A stretch of 64,000 nucleotides of DNA from Sphingobacterium sp. FBM7-1 (GTDB lineage Bacteria; Bacteroidota; Bacteroidia; Sphingobacteriales; Sphingobacteriaceae), in the NCBI RefSeq assembly GCF_020687765.1, contig NZ_JAJEWJ010000002.1, forward strand, positions 1 to 64,000. The letters are read 5' to 3'. Position 1 is the first letter of the stretch. Each line of letters begins with the position of its first letter. The position numbers and the translations under genes were made by a program. Shown here piece after piece: positions 51,557 to 60,542 of the stretch. Below the pieces are notes generated by a model. The model worked only from the letters and a program-made list of their open reading frames with translations. It was not told where the DNA came from and ran no database searches.

Positions 51557-52879
51557 ATGTATATGAAAATTTATTATGAAATCAAAAGCAAGCATAAAAA
51601 CGGATATGCTTTATTGATGCAGCATATCATACTTTTGCTTTCCGTCGTGATTTTGTTTTCTTGTGGTGATGAAGATATGAACCGTCCTTGGGGGAAGGGC
51701 GATGGTGTTCCGCAGCCAGTAACGGTAACTGGAATAGAGAATGTTAGTGGTGGCGCCATTGTTAAATACGCCCTGCCCAATGATGATAATGTCAATTATA
51801 TAGAAGCCGTGTACTATATAAAAGGTGTTAAAACAACAAAAAAAGGATCTTTCTACACGAATGAACTGGAGCTTGATGGCTTCCCGGAAGTGGGGGAGTA
51901 CAAAGTTTCGCTCTACTCTGTGAGTTTTTCGGAGGTGCGATCTGAACCAGTGGACGTTACAGTTTATCCAACGACACCTCCTTTTTTAACCGTAGCGGAA
52001 ACATTAGATGTAGAGCCGGTTTTCGGCGGTGTGAAATCGATATATAGAAATCCGACAGGGGCTAATTTGCAACTTATTTTTTATAAATTAAACGATGGCG
52101 GTATATGGGAAGAATTAGAAACTTTATACACTAGTTTAAAAGAGGGAGAATTTTACGTCAGGGGATTGGAAAGTGTAGAAACGACATTTGGCGTGGTGTG
52201 TAGGGACCGCTGGCAAAATGTGTCGGATACGTTGGAGATTGAGGCAACACCTATTTATGAAGAGATGGCAGATCGAGGGCTATTTGCAAACCTTCCGCTA
52301 CCGGGAGATATTACGTATGATATGCCGAACAGAACCCCTCCTGCACAACCTTGGCATACGGGTGCTGGTGCTGGAGTAGGAAATATTCATGCGCTTTGGA
52401 GTGGAAATACGACTCAGCCTTTTTCTGGCACTAACCCATACTTCTTCTTTTCCAATACCACTGCGGGGCTGCCAAGCAGTATAACCATTGATATGGGGCG
52501 GGAATATGAGTTGAGCCGGTTTGTTTATTTCCCCCGACAAGTACGTAACAGCAGTAATCCTTCTGCGCATACGTTCGCTGCTACGCATGTGAAGCGGTTC
52601 GAGTTATGGGGCAGTAATGATCCAAATCCGGATGGCTCCTGGGCATCCTGGACCTTGATCGGTTCTTTTAACTCTGTAAGACCGTCGGGCAATCCAATCC
52701 CGGGAGATGAAAATAGTACGCCGGAAGATCGGATCGTCACGACGAACGGTGAAAATTTTGATATGCCGGAGGGCATTGAGCCTTATCGCTATATTCGTTA
52801 TCGTGTATTTTCCACTTGGGGAAATCAACCCTATTGGGCTTCTATACAGTTTCAGTTTTTTGGGAATCCAGTCGAGTAA
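51557..52879 (+). CDS. DUF5000-type surface lipoprotein (SusE position)
   Basis: A 440-residue lipoprotein (LFSC lipobox, C36). Following an acidic linker there are fibronectin-like segments (about 60-240, matching DUF4959/DUF5126 architecture) and a C-terminal discoidin/F5-8-like domain (about 265-440; ITIDMGREYELSRFVYFPRQ, KRFELWGSNDPNPDGSW, YRYIRYRVF). Such proteins sit at the SusE position and bind glycans at the cell surface. It lies between susD and the DUF4998-GH43 gene. Confidence 0.8.
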   Translation: MYMKIYYEIKSKHKNGYALLMQHIILLLSVVILFSCGDEDMNRPWGKGDGVPQPVTVTGIENVSGGAIVKYALPNDDNVNYIEAVYYIKGVKTTKKGSFYTNELELDGFPEVGEYKVSLYSVSFSEVRSEPVDVTVYPTTPPFLTVAETLDVEPVFGGVKSIYRNPTGANLQLIFYKLNDGGIWEELETLYTSLKEGEFYVRGLESVETTFGVVCRDRWQNVSDTLEIEATPIYEEMADRGLFANLPLPGDITYDMPNRTPPAQPWHTGAGAGVGNIHALWSGNTTQPFSGTNPYFFFSNTTAGLPSSITIDMGREYELSRFVYFPRQVRNSSNPSAHTFAATHVKRFELWGSNDPNPDGSWASWTLIGSFNSVRPSGNPIPGDENSTPEDRIVTTNGENFDMPEGIEPYRYIRYRVFSTWGNQPYWASIQFQFFGNPVE

Positions 52880-52909
52880 TGCATGTTATGTTATTAAACT
52901 TTTAATATT

Positions 52910-54559
52910 ATGAAAAGATATTTTGCTGTTATAATAATCTTATTGGCGTTGATTGAATCAAGCTGTAACAAGATGGACAGCACCTACAGAGATTTTCTGA
53001 CAGATGGACCGATTACCTATACAGAAAAGGTAGATTCCGTCAAGGCATATGCCGGAAGGGAAAGGATACTGCTAACCTGGGAACCTATTGTGGATCCACG
53101 CGTAACTAAAGTGGTAATTTCCTGGTCGTCCGGAAGTGGTAGTATGGAGGTGCCGATTACGTCTGAAAAGGATACACTTACGTTGATAGAAGGACTGGAA
53201 GAAGGTAATTACGTGTTTGATCTTTATACTTATGATGCCGCAGACAACCGCTCGGTGAAGGCAGAAGTTGTTGGACGGGCCCATGGCGATGTTTATGAAA
53301 GCGGATTGATCCTACGAAGCGTCAGCCAGATGGCGCTGACGGGAAATAGGCTACGGATCCGGTTTCGGCCGATGGAAGGAATGGAGGAATATGACCGTGA
53401 AGAAGTTACTTATATATCGTCTGTGGACGGCCAAGAAAAGATGGTTGTACTGGAAGCTGGGGTTGATCCGGAACTGATTATTGAAGATTTTTCGGGAGAA
53501 GAATTTACCCATAGGAGTATTTATAAGCCACAGGTGCTTTCTCCTGATTTGTTTTATTCGATGAGTGCAACCGTCAATATATTTGCTGACCCAGCTGAAG
53601 TGGAATATACGAACCCGGTCTTTACACCGATCCTGGCAGACCCTTCCGTAATCAGAGATCCATTGACGGGATACTTTTACGCATATGGCACGGAAGATCG
53701 CTGGCCTAATGGAACAAACCAAATTGTTCCGATTGTGCGCTCGCAGGATTTAGTCAATTGGTCTTATGTTGGAAATGCCTTCGCGACCAAACCCGCATGG
53801 AAACCCTCCGGCGGTGTATGGGCACCGGATATTGCTTATGTTAATGGTAAGTACCACCTGTACTACTCGATGTCAACGTGGGGTGATCCAGATCCGGGTA
53901 TTGGATTAGCAATCGCGGATTATCCGGTGGGACCTTTCTCTGATTACGGAAAGCTGTTTCTTTCGTCCGAAATCGATGTGCCAAACTCCATCGATCCGTT
54001 TTATTATGAAGACGGCGGCCAAAAATATCTGTTTTGGGGAAGTTTTGACAATACGCCCAAACAGGGGACCTATGTGGTGGAGCTAATGGAAAACGGAAGA
54101 AGCGTTCGAGATATGTCCCAGAAATTCAAAATTGCTGCAGGAGACTGGGAAGCAGTCAACATTTTTAAGAAAAACGGATATTATTACTTTTTCGGCTCTA
54201 AAGGAGGCTGTTGCGATGGGGCGAACAGTACATATCGTGTCTTGGTAGCGCGGTCTACTAACTTGCTTGGGCCGTATCTCGATAGAAATGGGAATGATAT
54301 TGCTAACAGAGGTAATGGTACTTTAGTATTGCAGCGGAATGCCCAATACGCAGGACCGGGGCATAATGCACCGATTATGACGGATAATAATGGTGATGAC
54401 TGGATGTTATACCATGCGATTGACGTCAACAATGCCATGGTTGGCGGTGTCAATCAGCGTGTGCTCATGTTGGATAAAATCCACTGGGATGCTCAAGGTT
54501 GGCCGTTGATCAATAATGGATATCCTTCGTTTGAGAGTATGTTGAAACCGGTGTATTAA
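52910..54559 (+). CDS. DUF4998-GH43 fusion lipoprotein
   Basis: A 549-residue protein. The lipobox-like ESSC (C19) lacks the usual aliphatic residue at -3. Residues about 25-225 are a DUF4998 fibronectin-like region (VDSVKAYAGRERILLTWEP). Residues 232-549 are GH43 with D244 (ILADPSV), D362 (NSIDPF) and E414 (GDWEAV), the full catalytic set. The GH43 part is very similar to the 42626 gene, which suggests duplication inside this locus. The DUF4998 part probably holds the enzyme at the surface or binds glycan. Confidence 0.88.
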   Translation: MKRYFAVIIILLALIESSCNKMDSTYRDFLTDGPITYTEKVDSVKAYAGRERILLTWEPIVDPRVTKVVISWSSGSGSMEVPITSEKDTLTLIEGLEEGNYVFDLYTYDAADNRSVKAEVVGRAHGDVYESGLILRSVSQMALTGNRLRIRFRPMEGMEEYDREEVTYISSVDGQEKMVVLEAGVDPELIIEDFSGEEFTHRSIYKPQVLSPDLFYSMSATVNIFADPAEVEYTNPVFTPILADPSVIRDPLTGYFYAYGTEDRWPNGTNQIVPIVRSQDLVNWSYVGNAFATKPAWKPSGGVWAPDIAYVNGKYHLYYSMSTWGDPDPGIGLAIADYPVGPFSDYGKLFLSSEIDVPNSIDPFYYEDGGQKYLFWGSFDNTPKQGTYVVELMENGRSVRDMSQKFKIAAGDWEAVNIFKKNGYYYFFGSKGGCCDGANSTYRVLVARSTNLLGPYLDRNGNDIANRGNGTLVLQRNAQYAGPGHNAPIMTDNNGDDWMLYHAIDVNNAMVGGVNQRVLMLDKIHWDAQGWPLINNGYPSFESMLKPVY

Positions 54560-54621
54560 TTTACATTCTATTATATTAATAATGTGTTGTTCAATTTAAG
54601 TTTATTGTGAAGAAACAAGCT

Positions 54622-55725
54622 ATGACAAAGAGAATTTTAATGGTATTGATGCTGTTCGTTGCTACAGGGACTACGTTCGCTCAAGTTACAAACAAGAAAG
54701 TTTTTGGTAAGAAGTATATTAAGAACGTAATGCTGAAAGCAACTGACTGGCAGCTTAGGCATCCCAAACATGATCCCAAGGATTGGACGAATGGTGCTTT
54801 ATATGCCGGCGTGGTGGCGACATGGCAAACCACCGGCTCAAAGAAAGTGTATAACGCCATGCGGGATATCTCCAGCGCACAGGATTGGCGACCATTCCGC
54901 CGTTGGTACCATGCGGACGATATCGTCGTTAATCAAACTTATCTGGACTTATACAGAGAGGAACAAAAGCCTGAAAGGATTCAACCTACCATTGATGTGG
55001 TGGATAAGTTATTAGCCAACCCTTACCCCACAAAAGGGGAGATAGACATCATCAAATGGTGGTGGTGTGACGCACTGTTTATGGGACCACCGACTTTGGT
55101 GAAATTAGGGATGATCACAGGGGAGAAAAAATACCTGGATGCGAATGACGAATATTTCAAAGAATGTTATGACCTGCTATACAATAAAGAAGAAAAGCTC
55201 TTTGCCAGAGATCTCAATTTTGTTATCAAACCAGATGGATCAGGTCGACGGGAAGCCAATGGTGAAAAGATATTCTGGTCGCGTGGAAATGGTTGGGTAA
55301 TGGGCGGATTGGTTCGCATTTTGGAGGAGCTGCCCCAAGATTATAGCGAGCGCCCTTTTTACGAGGAACTGTTTGTGGAAATGGCAAACCGTGTAGCCGA
55401 GTTACAACAAGCTGACGGTTTATGGCGGGCCAGTCTATTAGATCCGGCATCCTATCCGGGAGGAGAAGTCAGTGGCTCTGGATTTTTCTGTTATGCATTG
55501 GCTTGGGGCATCAATAATAACCTATTAGATGCTAAGACATTCTTACCAGTTGTCGAAAAAACCTGGGTAGCACTTACGGAATGTGTAAATGAAGAAGGAC
55601 GTGTGGGTTGGGTACAGCCTATCGGCGCAACGCCTGAAAAGAACTTTAGTAAAGATAGTTGGGAAGTATATGGAACCGGTGCGTTTTTACTGGCCGGCAG
55701 CGAGGTGATCAAGTTGAAACGATAG
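54622..55725 (+). CDS. GH105 unsaturated uronyl hydrolase
   Basis: A 367-residue secreted enzyme. The start is placed at the ATG at 54622 rather than the GTG at 54607; the signal peptide ends near TFAQV. The fold is an (alpha/alpha)6 barrel, and HADDIVVNQTYLDLY and WWWCDALFMGPP supply the two catalytic-region Asp residues of YteR/YesR-type GH105; FWSRGNGWVMGGLVRIL is also typical. It removes 4,5-unsaturated uronic acid made by a polysaccharide lyase. The adjacent BNR_4 protein is a candidate for that lyase. Confidence 0.9.
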   Translation: MTKRILMVLMLFVATGTTFAQVTNKKVFGKKYIKNVMLKATDWQLRHPKHDPKDWTNGALYAGVVATWQTTGSKKVYNAMRDISSAQDWRPFRRWYHADDIVVNQTYLDLYREEQKPERIQPTIDVVDKLLANPYPTKGEIDIIKWWWCDALFMGPPTLVKLGMITGEKKYLDANDEYFKECYDLLYNKEEKLFARDLNFVIKPDGSGRREANGEKIFWSRGNGWVMGGLVRILEELPQDYSERPFYEELFVEMANRVAELQQADGLWRASLLDPASYPGGEVSGSGFFCYALAWGINNNLLDAKTFLPVVEKTWVALTECVNEEGRVGWVQPIGATPEKNFSKDSWEVYGTGAFLLAGSEVIKLKR

Positions 55726-55770
55726 ATCAGTATTGATATAAATGACAGAAAGCGTAATAAGTAAAACTGT

Positions 55771-57255
55771 ATGAAGAAAAAATATTGTATCCATATTGGA
55801 TTAGCTATAGCCCTTCTCTTTTGCTCAATAATTGGTGTTGCGCAAGATAATGCTAAGAACGATAAAGTCTACGGCCAAGCAAAACTTCTTAACAAGCCTG
55901 CGAGCGGATTTAATGGTATCTGGTATATGATTGCAGGAGCAGGTTCGGCGGGCCAGGTGACCAGTGAGTATAAATACAAATACAGCGGAGGTCTGGGCAC
56001 TTACCCGTCCAATCACTATCCTTTCTCTGTTTACGCTCCAGAAGCAGACAAAACATTTTTTTGCTATGGCGGAACCGACGAGAGCGGAAAGACACTTGTT
56101 CACACAGTGTCTTATTTCGATCACAAAACCGGCGAGGTAGCGCGACCTATAATGGTCGTGGACAAAGCAACAAACGATGCACATGATAATCCGGTTATAC
56201 AAGTGGACAAAGAGGGATATATCTGGCTTTTTTCAACGTCACACGGTAAAGCTAGACCTTCTTTTATACATAAAAGTTTGAAGCCGTATGATATCAGTGT
56301 GTTTGAACGGGTAACGACGACTAAGATCGTTGAGGGAAAGAAAGTGCCTATGAATAATTTCTCTTACTTGCAGGTGTATTATACGAAAGAAGATGGTTTT
56401 CTAGGATTGTTTACAGAATATGAAAAAGGTAGTGGACGAGTTATTAAGTATATGAGCAGTCCAGACGGTGTAGAATGGTCTGAATGGAAAAATCTGTCAG
56501 AACTCGGTGTGGGGCAGTATCAAACTAGCGGGAATCGGGATAAATTAGTAGGGACTGCGTTTAATTACCATCCGAAACGTAAGGTGCGGGGTGGACTAGA
56601 CTTCCGTACCAATTTATACTATCTACAAACGAATGATTTTGGTAAGACCTGGCAGAGTGTAGATGGTAAGCCCATGGAGTTGCCACTCAGTGTAGTCGAC
56701 AATGCCGCGTTGGTACACGATTACGATACCGAAAAACGTAATGTATATATATCGGACGTCAATTTCGATGAAAAAGGGAATCCGGTTATCCTTTATTTAA
56801 CGAGCACAGGGCCGCAACCCGGTCCAGAGGATGGTCCCAGAGAATGGCATACGGCGCATTGGACAGGAAAAAAATGGAACATCCGCGGCTTTTCTTCTGC
56901 CAACAATAACTATGACATGGGTTCTATCTATATCGAAAAGGGCAAATGGTTTATCATTGCTCCGACGACGGTCGGCCCGCAGGATTTCAATACTGGGGGA
57001 GAGATGGTGTTGTGGCGATCTACAAACAAAGGGAAAAAATGGAAAAAGGTTAAACAATTGACAGCTAATAGCAAATACAACCATACCTATGCGCGTAGAC
57101 CGGTGCAAGTACACCCGGATTTTTATGCCTTTTGGGCAGATGGTCACGGAAGGCAACCTTCGGAATCTAGGTTCTATTTTTCTGATAAAGAGGGGAATGT
57201 GTATAGGTTGCCGCAAGAGATGAATACGCCTTTTGCGAAACCGGAGAAGCTTTAA
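55771..57255 (+). CDS. BNR_4-type beta-propeller, possible lyase or L-rhamnosidase (PL24/25/42 or GH145-like)
   Basis: A 494-residue secreted protein, signal peptide to about IGVAQD. The propeller has the BNR_4 hallmark DAHDNPVIQVDKEGYIWLFS with H138 and H158 exactly 20 residues apart, the spacing I recall for the catalytic His pair of PL25 and PL42 enzymes. Y199 (NNFSYLQVYY) fits the lyase Tyr. The Arg expected 16 residues later in ulvan lyases is T215, so it is probably not a classical ulvan lyase. GH105 next door would take the unsaturated product. Activity on L-rhamnose-glucuronate caps of arabinogalactan is a good candidate, but this is inference. Confidence 0.6.
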   Translation: MKKKYCIHIGLAIALLFCSIIGVAQDNAKNDKVYGQAKLLNKPASGFNGIWYMIAGAGSAGQVTSEYKYKYSGGLGTYPSNHYPFSVYAPEADKTFFCYGGTDESGKTLVHTVSYFDHKTGEVARPIMVVDKATNDAHDNPVIQVDKEGYIWLFSTSHGKARPSFIHKSLKPYDISVFERVTTTKIVEGKKVPMNNFSYLQVYYTKEDGFLGLFTEYEKGSGRVIKYMSSPDGVEWSEWKNLSELGVGQYQTSGNRDKLVGTAFNYHPKRKVRGGLDFRTNLYYLQTNDFGKTWQSVDGKPMELPLSVVDNAALVHDYDTEKRNVYISDVNFDEKGNPVILYLTSTGPQPGPEDGPREWHTAHWTGKKWNIRGFSSANNNYDMGSIYIEKGKWFIIAPTTVGPQDFNTGGEMVLWRSTNKGKKWKKVKQLTANSKYNHTYARRPVQVHPDFYAFWADGHGRQPSESRFYFSDKEGNVYRLPQEMNTPFAKPEKL

Positions 57256-57270
57256 TTAAGAGAATACGCA

Positions 57271-58917
57271 ATGAGTTTAACCCTTCAAGCTGTATTAGCT
57301 TTCGCTCCGATTTTTTTAGCGCTAGTTCTTTTGGTCGGTTTTAGATTGCCGGCTAAATATACGATGCCTTCCGTTTTCCTGTTGACAGTCTTTATAGCCT
57401 TTCAATTTTGGGAAATGGATGCACAATATATTGTTGCCTCAACGATAGAGGGGCTGTTTGTTACGTTTGATGTGTTATATATCATATTTGGGGCATTGCT
57501 GTTACTGACGGTACTTAAATATTCAGGAGCCCTGTCCAGCATTCGATATTTTTTTACAAAAATAAGTGCCGACAGAAGAGTTCAGATCATTGTTATTGCT
57601 TGGTTATTTGGATCGTTTATCGAGGGAGCGTCTGGATTTGGTACGCCGGCGGCTATTGTTGCCCCCCTTTTAGTCGCTTTGGGTTTCCCGGCGTTGTCGG
57701 CAGTAATTATTGGTTTGATGGTACAAAGTACTGCCGTTACGTTTGGCGCTATCGGAACGCCGGTGTTAATAGGATTGAACAATGGCCTGACCAGCGGATT
57801 TACTGGTCAGGCTGATAAGCTGCTCTTTTTACAAGAAGCAACTGCTCAGATAGGGATTATCCATGCCATAATAGGAACGTTCATTCCATGGATAATGATC
57901 ATCATGGTCATAATGGTGTTTGGAAAAAAAGAGGATCGGAAAAAATGCTGGACAATCGGCCCGTTCGCGGTATTTTCAGGTCTCGCCTTTACCGTACCCT
58001 ACTCATTGACAGCTACATTTCTAGGTCCTGAATTCCCGTCTCTTCTAGGTGCTATGATTGGATTAGTAATCGTGATTATTGCAGTAAAGTATAAATTTCT
58101 GCTCCCATCCGATACATGGGACTTTCCAGAAAGAAAAAGCTGGCCGCTATTTTGGTCCGGGACATTGGATGTGGAGAAAGAGGATTTGTCTGTCAAAAAA
58201 ATGAATATCGTAAAGGCTTGGTCACCTTATGTGCTGGTTTCCTTGCTTCTGATTGCTACTAGAAAACAGGATTGGGGAATTGGCAGCTTTCTGCAAAATT
58301 TTAAGATCAGCTGGACGGGTATTTATGGGACAGAAATATCCGCGATATCTACTCCGTTGTATCTTCCGGGAACGGTTTTGATCATCGCGTCACTTTTTGC
58401 CTTTCTAATCCATAGAATGACGGTGCCGAAGTTTAGAAAAGCCTTTTCTGAATCGTTCTCAACCGCTTTAATGGCCGCGTTTGTCCTTGCTTTCACCATT
58501 CCGTTGGTTCGGATTTACATCAATTCCGGCATGAACAATCTGGACATCGATAGTATGCCGGTTGCATTGGCGAATTGGACCGCCGACAAGGTGGGTAACT
58601 TTTGGCCTTTGGTTTCTCCGTCCATTGGTGCGGTAGGAGCTTTTATAGCCGGAAGCAATACGGTCAGTAATTTGATGCTCTCGGAGTTTCAGAATAGTAT
58701 GGCAACGAAACTAGGGATATCGAATGTGATTATTGTCTCCTTACAGGCGGTAGGGGCAGCAGCAGGCAATATGATCGCTATACACAACGTAGTAGCCGCA
58801 TCGGCAGTAGTGGGTTTAATGGGGAAAGAGGGAACTATTTTAAGAAAAACGATCATTCCAACGCTGTATTATGTTTTGGTAGCTGGTATATTAGGACTTT
58901 TCTTGATTTTGTTCTAG
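57271..58917 (+). CDS. LctP-family permease
   Basis: A 548-residue inner-membrane protein with about twelve to thirteen spans. GSFIEGASGFGTPAAI (114-128), VQSTAVTFGAIGTPVLIG and GSNTVSNLMLSEFQ are signatures of the L-lactate permease family (LldP/GlcA). It is the last gene of the glycan locus, 15 bp after the BNR_4 gene, and the terminator at 58972 closes the unit. Family members carry lactate or glycolate by proton symport. In this setting it may take up a small hydroxy acid or a uronate-derived acid; the substrate is unknown. Confidence 0.82.
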   Translation: MSLTLQAVLAFAPIFLALVLLVGFRLPAKYTMPSVFLLTVFIAFQFWEMDAQYIVASTIEGLFVTFDVLYIIFGALLLLTVLKYSGALSSIRYFFTKISADRRVQIIVIAWLFGSFIEGASGFGTPAAIVAPLLVALGFPALSAVIIGLMVQSTAVTFGAIGTPVLIGLNNGLTSGFTGQADKLLFLQEATAQIGIIHAIIGTFIPWIMIIMVIMVFGKKEDRKKCWTIGPFAVFSGLAFTVPYSLTATFLGPEFPSLLGAMIGLVIVIIAVKYKFLLPSDTWDFPERKSWPLFWSGTLDVEKEDLSVKKMNIVKAWSPYVLVSLLLIATRKQDWGIGSFLQNFKISWTGIYGTEISAISTPLYLPGTVLIIASLFAFLIHRMTVPKFRKAFSESFSTALMAAFVLAFTIPLVRIYINSGMNNLDIDSMPVALANWTADKVGNFWPLVSPSIGAVGAFIAGSNTVSNLMLSEFQNSMATKLGISNVIIVSLQAVGAAAGNMIAIHNVVAASAVVGLMGKEGTILRKTIIPTLYYVLVAGILGLFLILF

Positions 58918-58971
58918 GAAGCGTTAAGATCAATCTACAGTTAGTTCCCCAAAAGAACTAAAAGACCTTCA

Positions 58972-59025
58972 AAATCCTCTTTATGCGCGGGTAGACTTTC
59001 CTACGCATAAAGAGGATTTTTTTTG
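58972..59025 (+). terminator. Rho-independent terminator of the glycan locus
   Basis: AAATCCTCTTTATGCG (58972-58987) and CGCATAAAGAGGATTT (59004-59019) pair perfectly over 16 bp, followed by a run of T. Confidence 0.93.
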
Positions 59026-59148
59026 GATGATTCCGCTCGTCCTTGATGCCTATCTGGAAACCAAAGCACCCTACTTTGGTTATCGTTCGAATTACAACGT
59101 TTTCGTAAATTAACTATTACGCTTAGCCCAACTACGTGCAATATTCTT

Positions 59149-59156
59149 TACATTTG
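59149..59156 (+). promoter_or_regulatory. -7 box of the 3-keto-glycoside trio
   Basis: TACATTTG fits TAnnTTTG, 61 bp before the ATG at 59218. Confidence 0.5.
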
Positions 59157-59217
59157 GTTAATTGTAAACCCGAAAAAATAAGATTGAACTTCTTGAAGTC
59201 GGTAAAAGAACGTACTA

Positions 59218-60498
59218 ATGAACAGAAAAGATTTTATAAAAATTTCATCCGTTTTTGCTGCATCTGCTGTTATGCCGTTTTCTAACGTCTTTGCTAGTCA
59301 AGCCCCTCTTCGCGTGGGATTAATAGGCGCGAATGGGATGGGGTGGTCCAACTTAAATGCTTTATTAAAGAATACCCCCGTACAATGTACGGCATTATGT
59401 GATGTGGATGAGCGGGTCTTAGAAAAACGTGTTGCAGAACTAGCTGAGCGTGGTATCCATGTGCGCACGTTTGAATCCCATCAAGAGATGCTGGCCGCGG
59501 ATCTGGTGGATATCGTTATTATCGCTACGCCGGATCATTGGCATTGTTTGCAGCTCGTCGACGCCGTTAAAGCAGGCAAGCACGTGTATGTGGAGAAGCC
59601 CATCGGTAATTCGGTGGAGGAATGTGAGGTAATGGTGAAAGCGGTGGAAAATAGCTCGAGCATCGTGCAGGTGGGGCAGTGGCAGCGCAGTCAACAGCAT
59701 TTTCGGGACGCGATTGATTTCGTTCATTCGGGAAAATTAGGCAAGATTCGAAATGTGAAGGCTTGGTCTTATGTGGATTGGAAAACAACTATCCAGCCGC
59801 AACCTGACGGACCGGTTCCGGCAGGTGTAAACTACGATCGGTGGTTGGGACCGGCTAAAACGCGTCCGTTTAATCCGAATAGGTTTCATTTTGAATTCCG
59901 CTGGTTCTGGGACTATGCGGGCGGCTTGATGACGGATTGGGGAGTGCATATGCTGGATTATGCTTTATTGGGTATGAAGGTGTCTGATCCACTATCGGTG
60001 ATGGCTGCTGGGGGTAAATATGCGGATCCAAATGGTGCTTCGGAAACACCGGATACCATGCGCGTGGTATACGGCTTTGAGGATTTTAATATCGAATGGG
60101 AACAGGCTTTAGGGATTGGTTTAGGGCCGTATGGTAGAAACCACGGGGTGGCTTTTATCGGGAACAATGGCACCTTGGTGCTCAACCGGAACGGTTGGGA
60201 AGTAATTCCGGAGAAGGACAAGATGGAAGCGGTGGCGCTGCAAGAGCCAAAAGACAGTGGACTGGATATACATATGGAGAATTTTGTTCAGGCCATCCAA
60301 CGTAAGGATGCTAAGTTGCTTAATGCACCGATCCAGGTAGGGGCCCATATTGCCGTCTTCTCCCAGCTAGGTAATATTGCTTATCGCACAGGTGAGAAAC
60401 TCTATTGGGACCACCGCAGACGCAAGTTCACGGATCGAAAAGCCAACGATTACTTAGCGGCAAAATATCATAACGGTTATAAAATACCGAAAGTATAA
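59218..60498 (+). CDS. Gfo/Idh/MocA oxidoreductase with export signal
   Basis: A 426-residue dehydrogenase. The N-terminus MNRKDFIKISSVFAASAVMP resembles a Tat signal with an RK variant of the twin arginine. VGLIGANGMG (33-42) binds NAD(P), and EKP (126-128) holds the catalytic Lys. FHFEFRWFWDYAGGLMTDWGVHMLDYA is typical of the exported sub-group. Exported members of this family oxidise glycosides at C3. A DUF1080 gene follows after 44 bp and a second such oxidoreductase after that, so these three probably form one pathway. Confidence 0.87.
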   Translation: MNRKDFIKISSVFAASAVMPFSNVFASQAPLRVGLIGANGMGWSNLNALLKNTPVQCTALCDVDERVLEKRVAELAERGIHVRTFESHQEMLAADLVDIVIIATPDHWHCLQLVDAVKAGKHVYVEKPIGNSVEECEVMVKAVENSSSIVQVGQWQRSQQHFRDAIDFVHSGKLGKIRNVKAWSYVDWKTTIQPQPDGPVPAGVNYDRWLGPAKTRPFNPNRFHFEFRWFWDYAGGLMTDWGVHMLDYALLGMKVSDPLSVMAAGGKYADPNGASETPDTMRVVYGFEDFNIEWEQALGIGLGPYGRNHGVAFIGNNGTLVLNRNGWEVIPEKDKMEAVALQEPKDSGLDIHMENFVQAIQRKDAKLLNAPIQVGAHIAVFSQLGNIAYRTGEKLYWDHRRRKFTDRKANDYLAAKYHNGYKIPKV

Positions 60499-60542
60499 CC
60501 TAAATAAGTAAACCAATATGCCATTATAAAAAGCACAGTAAA

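Larger units (their letters stand above)
58918..59217. other. intergenic region with terminator and promoter
   Basis: A 300-bp gap. The first third has the strong terminator (58972-59025), the middle has no recognised feature, and the last third has a -7 box at 59149-59156. Confidence 0.7.
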
